From contig JAGCZM010000155.1 of NCBI GenBank assembly GCA_017960005.1, positions 1-5,520 on the forward strand: a stretch of DNA of 5,520 nt, written 5' to 3'. The stretch comes from Eggerthellaceae bacterium (lineage in GTDB: Bacteria; Actinomycetota; Coriobacteriia; Coriobacteriales; Eggerthellaceae). The notes below the pieces were generated by a model. It searched no databases and was not told where the DNA came from. It saw nothing but the letters and a program-made list of their open reading frames with translations. Made by a program: the position numbers and the translations under genes. Numbering within the stretch: position 1 is the first letter of the stretch; every line of letters begins with the position of its first letter. This document shows, in pieces, positions 4,840 through 5,520 of the stretch.

Positions 4840-5520
4840 CTAGAAGTCGACATGCTCGACATGCTGCATGGAAACCCCGAGCACGCACGAACCGAAAGCC
4901 TTAAACTCCTCGACATTGTCTCCGCTCGTGTAAAAGTAATACTGGGCGGCATGCGTCGGACGGGCAAAGGCCTGCTTGCGCTCGAGCACCTCGGCCACAT
5001 CCCTTGCCGCCTCCGCAGCAGAGGAAATGAGTTTTACCTCTTGCCCGATAACCGAGCCGATGAGGGGCTTCAGCAGCGGGAAATGCGTGCATCCGAGCAC
5101 GAGCGTATCGATTTCGCAACGACGGAGCGGTTCCAGATAATCGCGCGCAATCTGCTCGAACTCCGGACGGATATAGGTCTTTGAGAGCTGAAAAGCGTTT
5201 CCGTTTAAAGGACCGGCCTCCAAACGAACTCCCTGCTCGACGATATCCACAAACTTCGGAGTTGCCACGGAAAACACGGTAACGCCGGCATCGATATGCC
5301 GTATCGCCTCCGAATACGCTCCCGATTCGATGGTGCCCTTGGTGGCGATGACGCCCACCCTTCTGTTGCGGGTGACCATGACCGCGGCACGGGCTCCCGG
5401 TTCAACGACTCCGAGCACCGGCACGTTCATGGTTTCCTGAGCATGTGACAAACCTGCGGCCGTTGCGGTATTGCAGGCAATGAGGATGAGCTTTACTCCC
5501 TTGGTCTGCAGCCATGAGCA
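4840..5520 (-). CDS. murI: glutamate racemase (5' end beyond window)
   Basis: The enzyme interconverts L- and D-glutamate without a cofactor and supplies D-glutamate for the peptidoglycan stem peptide in the cytoplasm. The visible 226 residues contain both catalytic cysteines: Cys16 of the fragment in LIACNTATAAGL, and Cys144 in VLGCTHFPLL with the partner His146. GVIATKGTI (56-64) is also typical. Family members are about 265-280 residues, so roughly 40-55 N-terminal residues, including the first Asp-Ser motif, lie past the right edge. The internal TTG and Met codons near 5451 and 5430 are not the start, because the first catalytic motif lies upstream of them. The stop TAG (4842-4840) is 17 nt before rdgB. 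Confidence 0.96.
   Translation of the reverse strand, partial: CSWLQTKGVKLILIACNTATAAGLSHAQETMNVPVLGVVEPGARAAVMVTRNRRVGVIATKGTIESGAYSEAIRHIDAGVTVFSVATPKFVDIVEQGVRLEAGPLNGNAFQLSKTYIRPEFEQIARDYLEPLRRCEIDTLVLGCTHFPLLKPLIGSVIGQEVKLISSAAEAARDVAEVLERKQAFARPTHAAQYYFYTSGDNVEEFKAFGSCVLGVSMQHVEHVDF

Overview
The window is ordinary chromosomal DNA of moderate GC content. It carries a lysine-biosynthesis operon on the + strand that converges with a minus-strand block of a membrane protein, stable RNAs and cell-wall/housekeeping genes. The lysine riboswitch with an intrinsic terminator, the GGGAGG-type ribosome binding sites, the murI-rdgB pair and the tmRNA ending in ...LALAA suggest a Gram-positive-type bacterium. 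The protein flavour recalls class Coriobacteriia (Actinomycetota) or a Bacillota relative. This placement is an inference from motifs, not a database match.

Positions 1-466 hold the possible tail of an unseen gene, then a near-consensus promoter, a lysine riboswitch aptamer and its terminator. Positions 467-2671 hold dapA and lysA, 18 nt apart under that one control region. They encode the first committed step of the diaminopimelate (DAP) branch and the final DAP-to-lysine step. A perfect 15-bp hairpin with A and T tracts (2676-2710) insulates the operon from the convergent gene and should terminate transcripts from both sides.

Positions 2733-3287 (minus) encode a 184-residue protein with four predicted membrane segments that I do not recognise. 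It has its own likely promoter, and a 14-bp palindrome covers its start codon. Next on the minus strand come a tmRNA gene (ssrA, 3544-3900) with its own terminator, tRNA-Gly(UCC), tRNA-Pro(UGG), rdgB and the 3' part of murI. Transcription order is murI, rdgB, tRNA-Pro, tRNA-Gly, ssrA. There is no obvious terminator between rdgB and the tRNAs, and a TATAAT promoter for the tRNAs overlaps the 3' end of rdgB.

Functionally, DapA feeds the DAP pool used for peptidoglycan and lysine, LysA drains that pool to lysine, and MurI makes the D-glutamate of the peptidoglycan stem peptide. RdgB cleans the nucleotide pool and tmRNA rescues stalled ribosomes. I see no mobile element, CRISPR array or defence system. 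The points most worth a second look are the riboswitch architecture, the diverged lysine site in DapA, the unknown membrane protein and the mRNA-tRNA-tmRNA arrangement.
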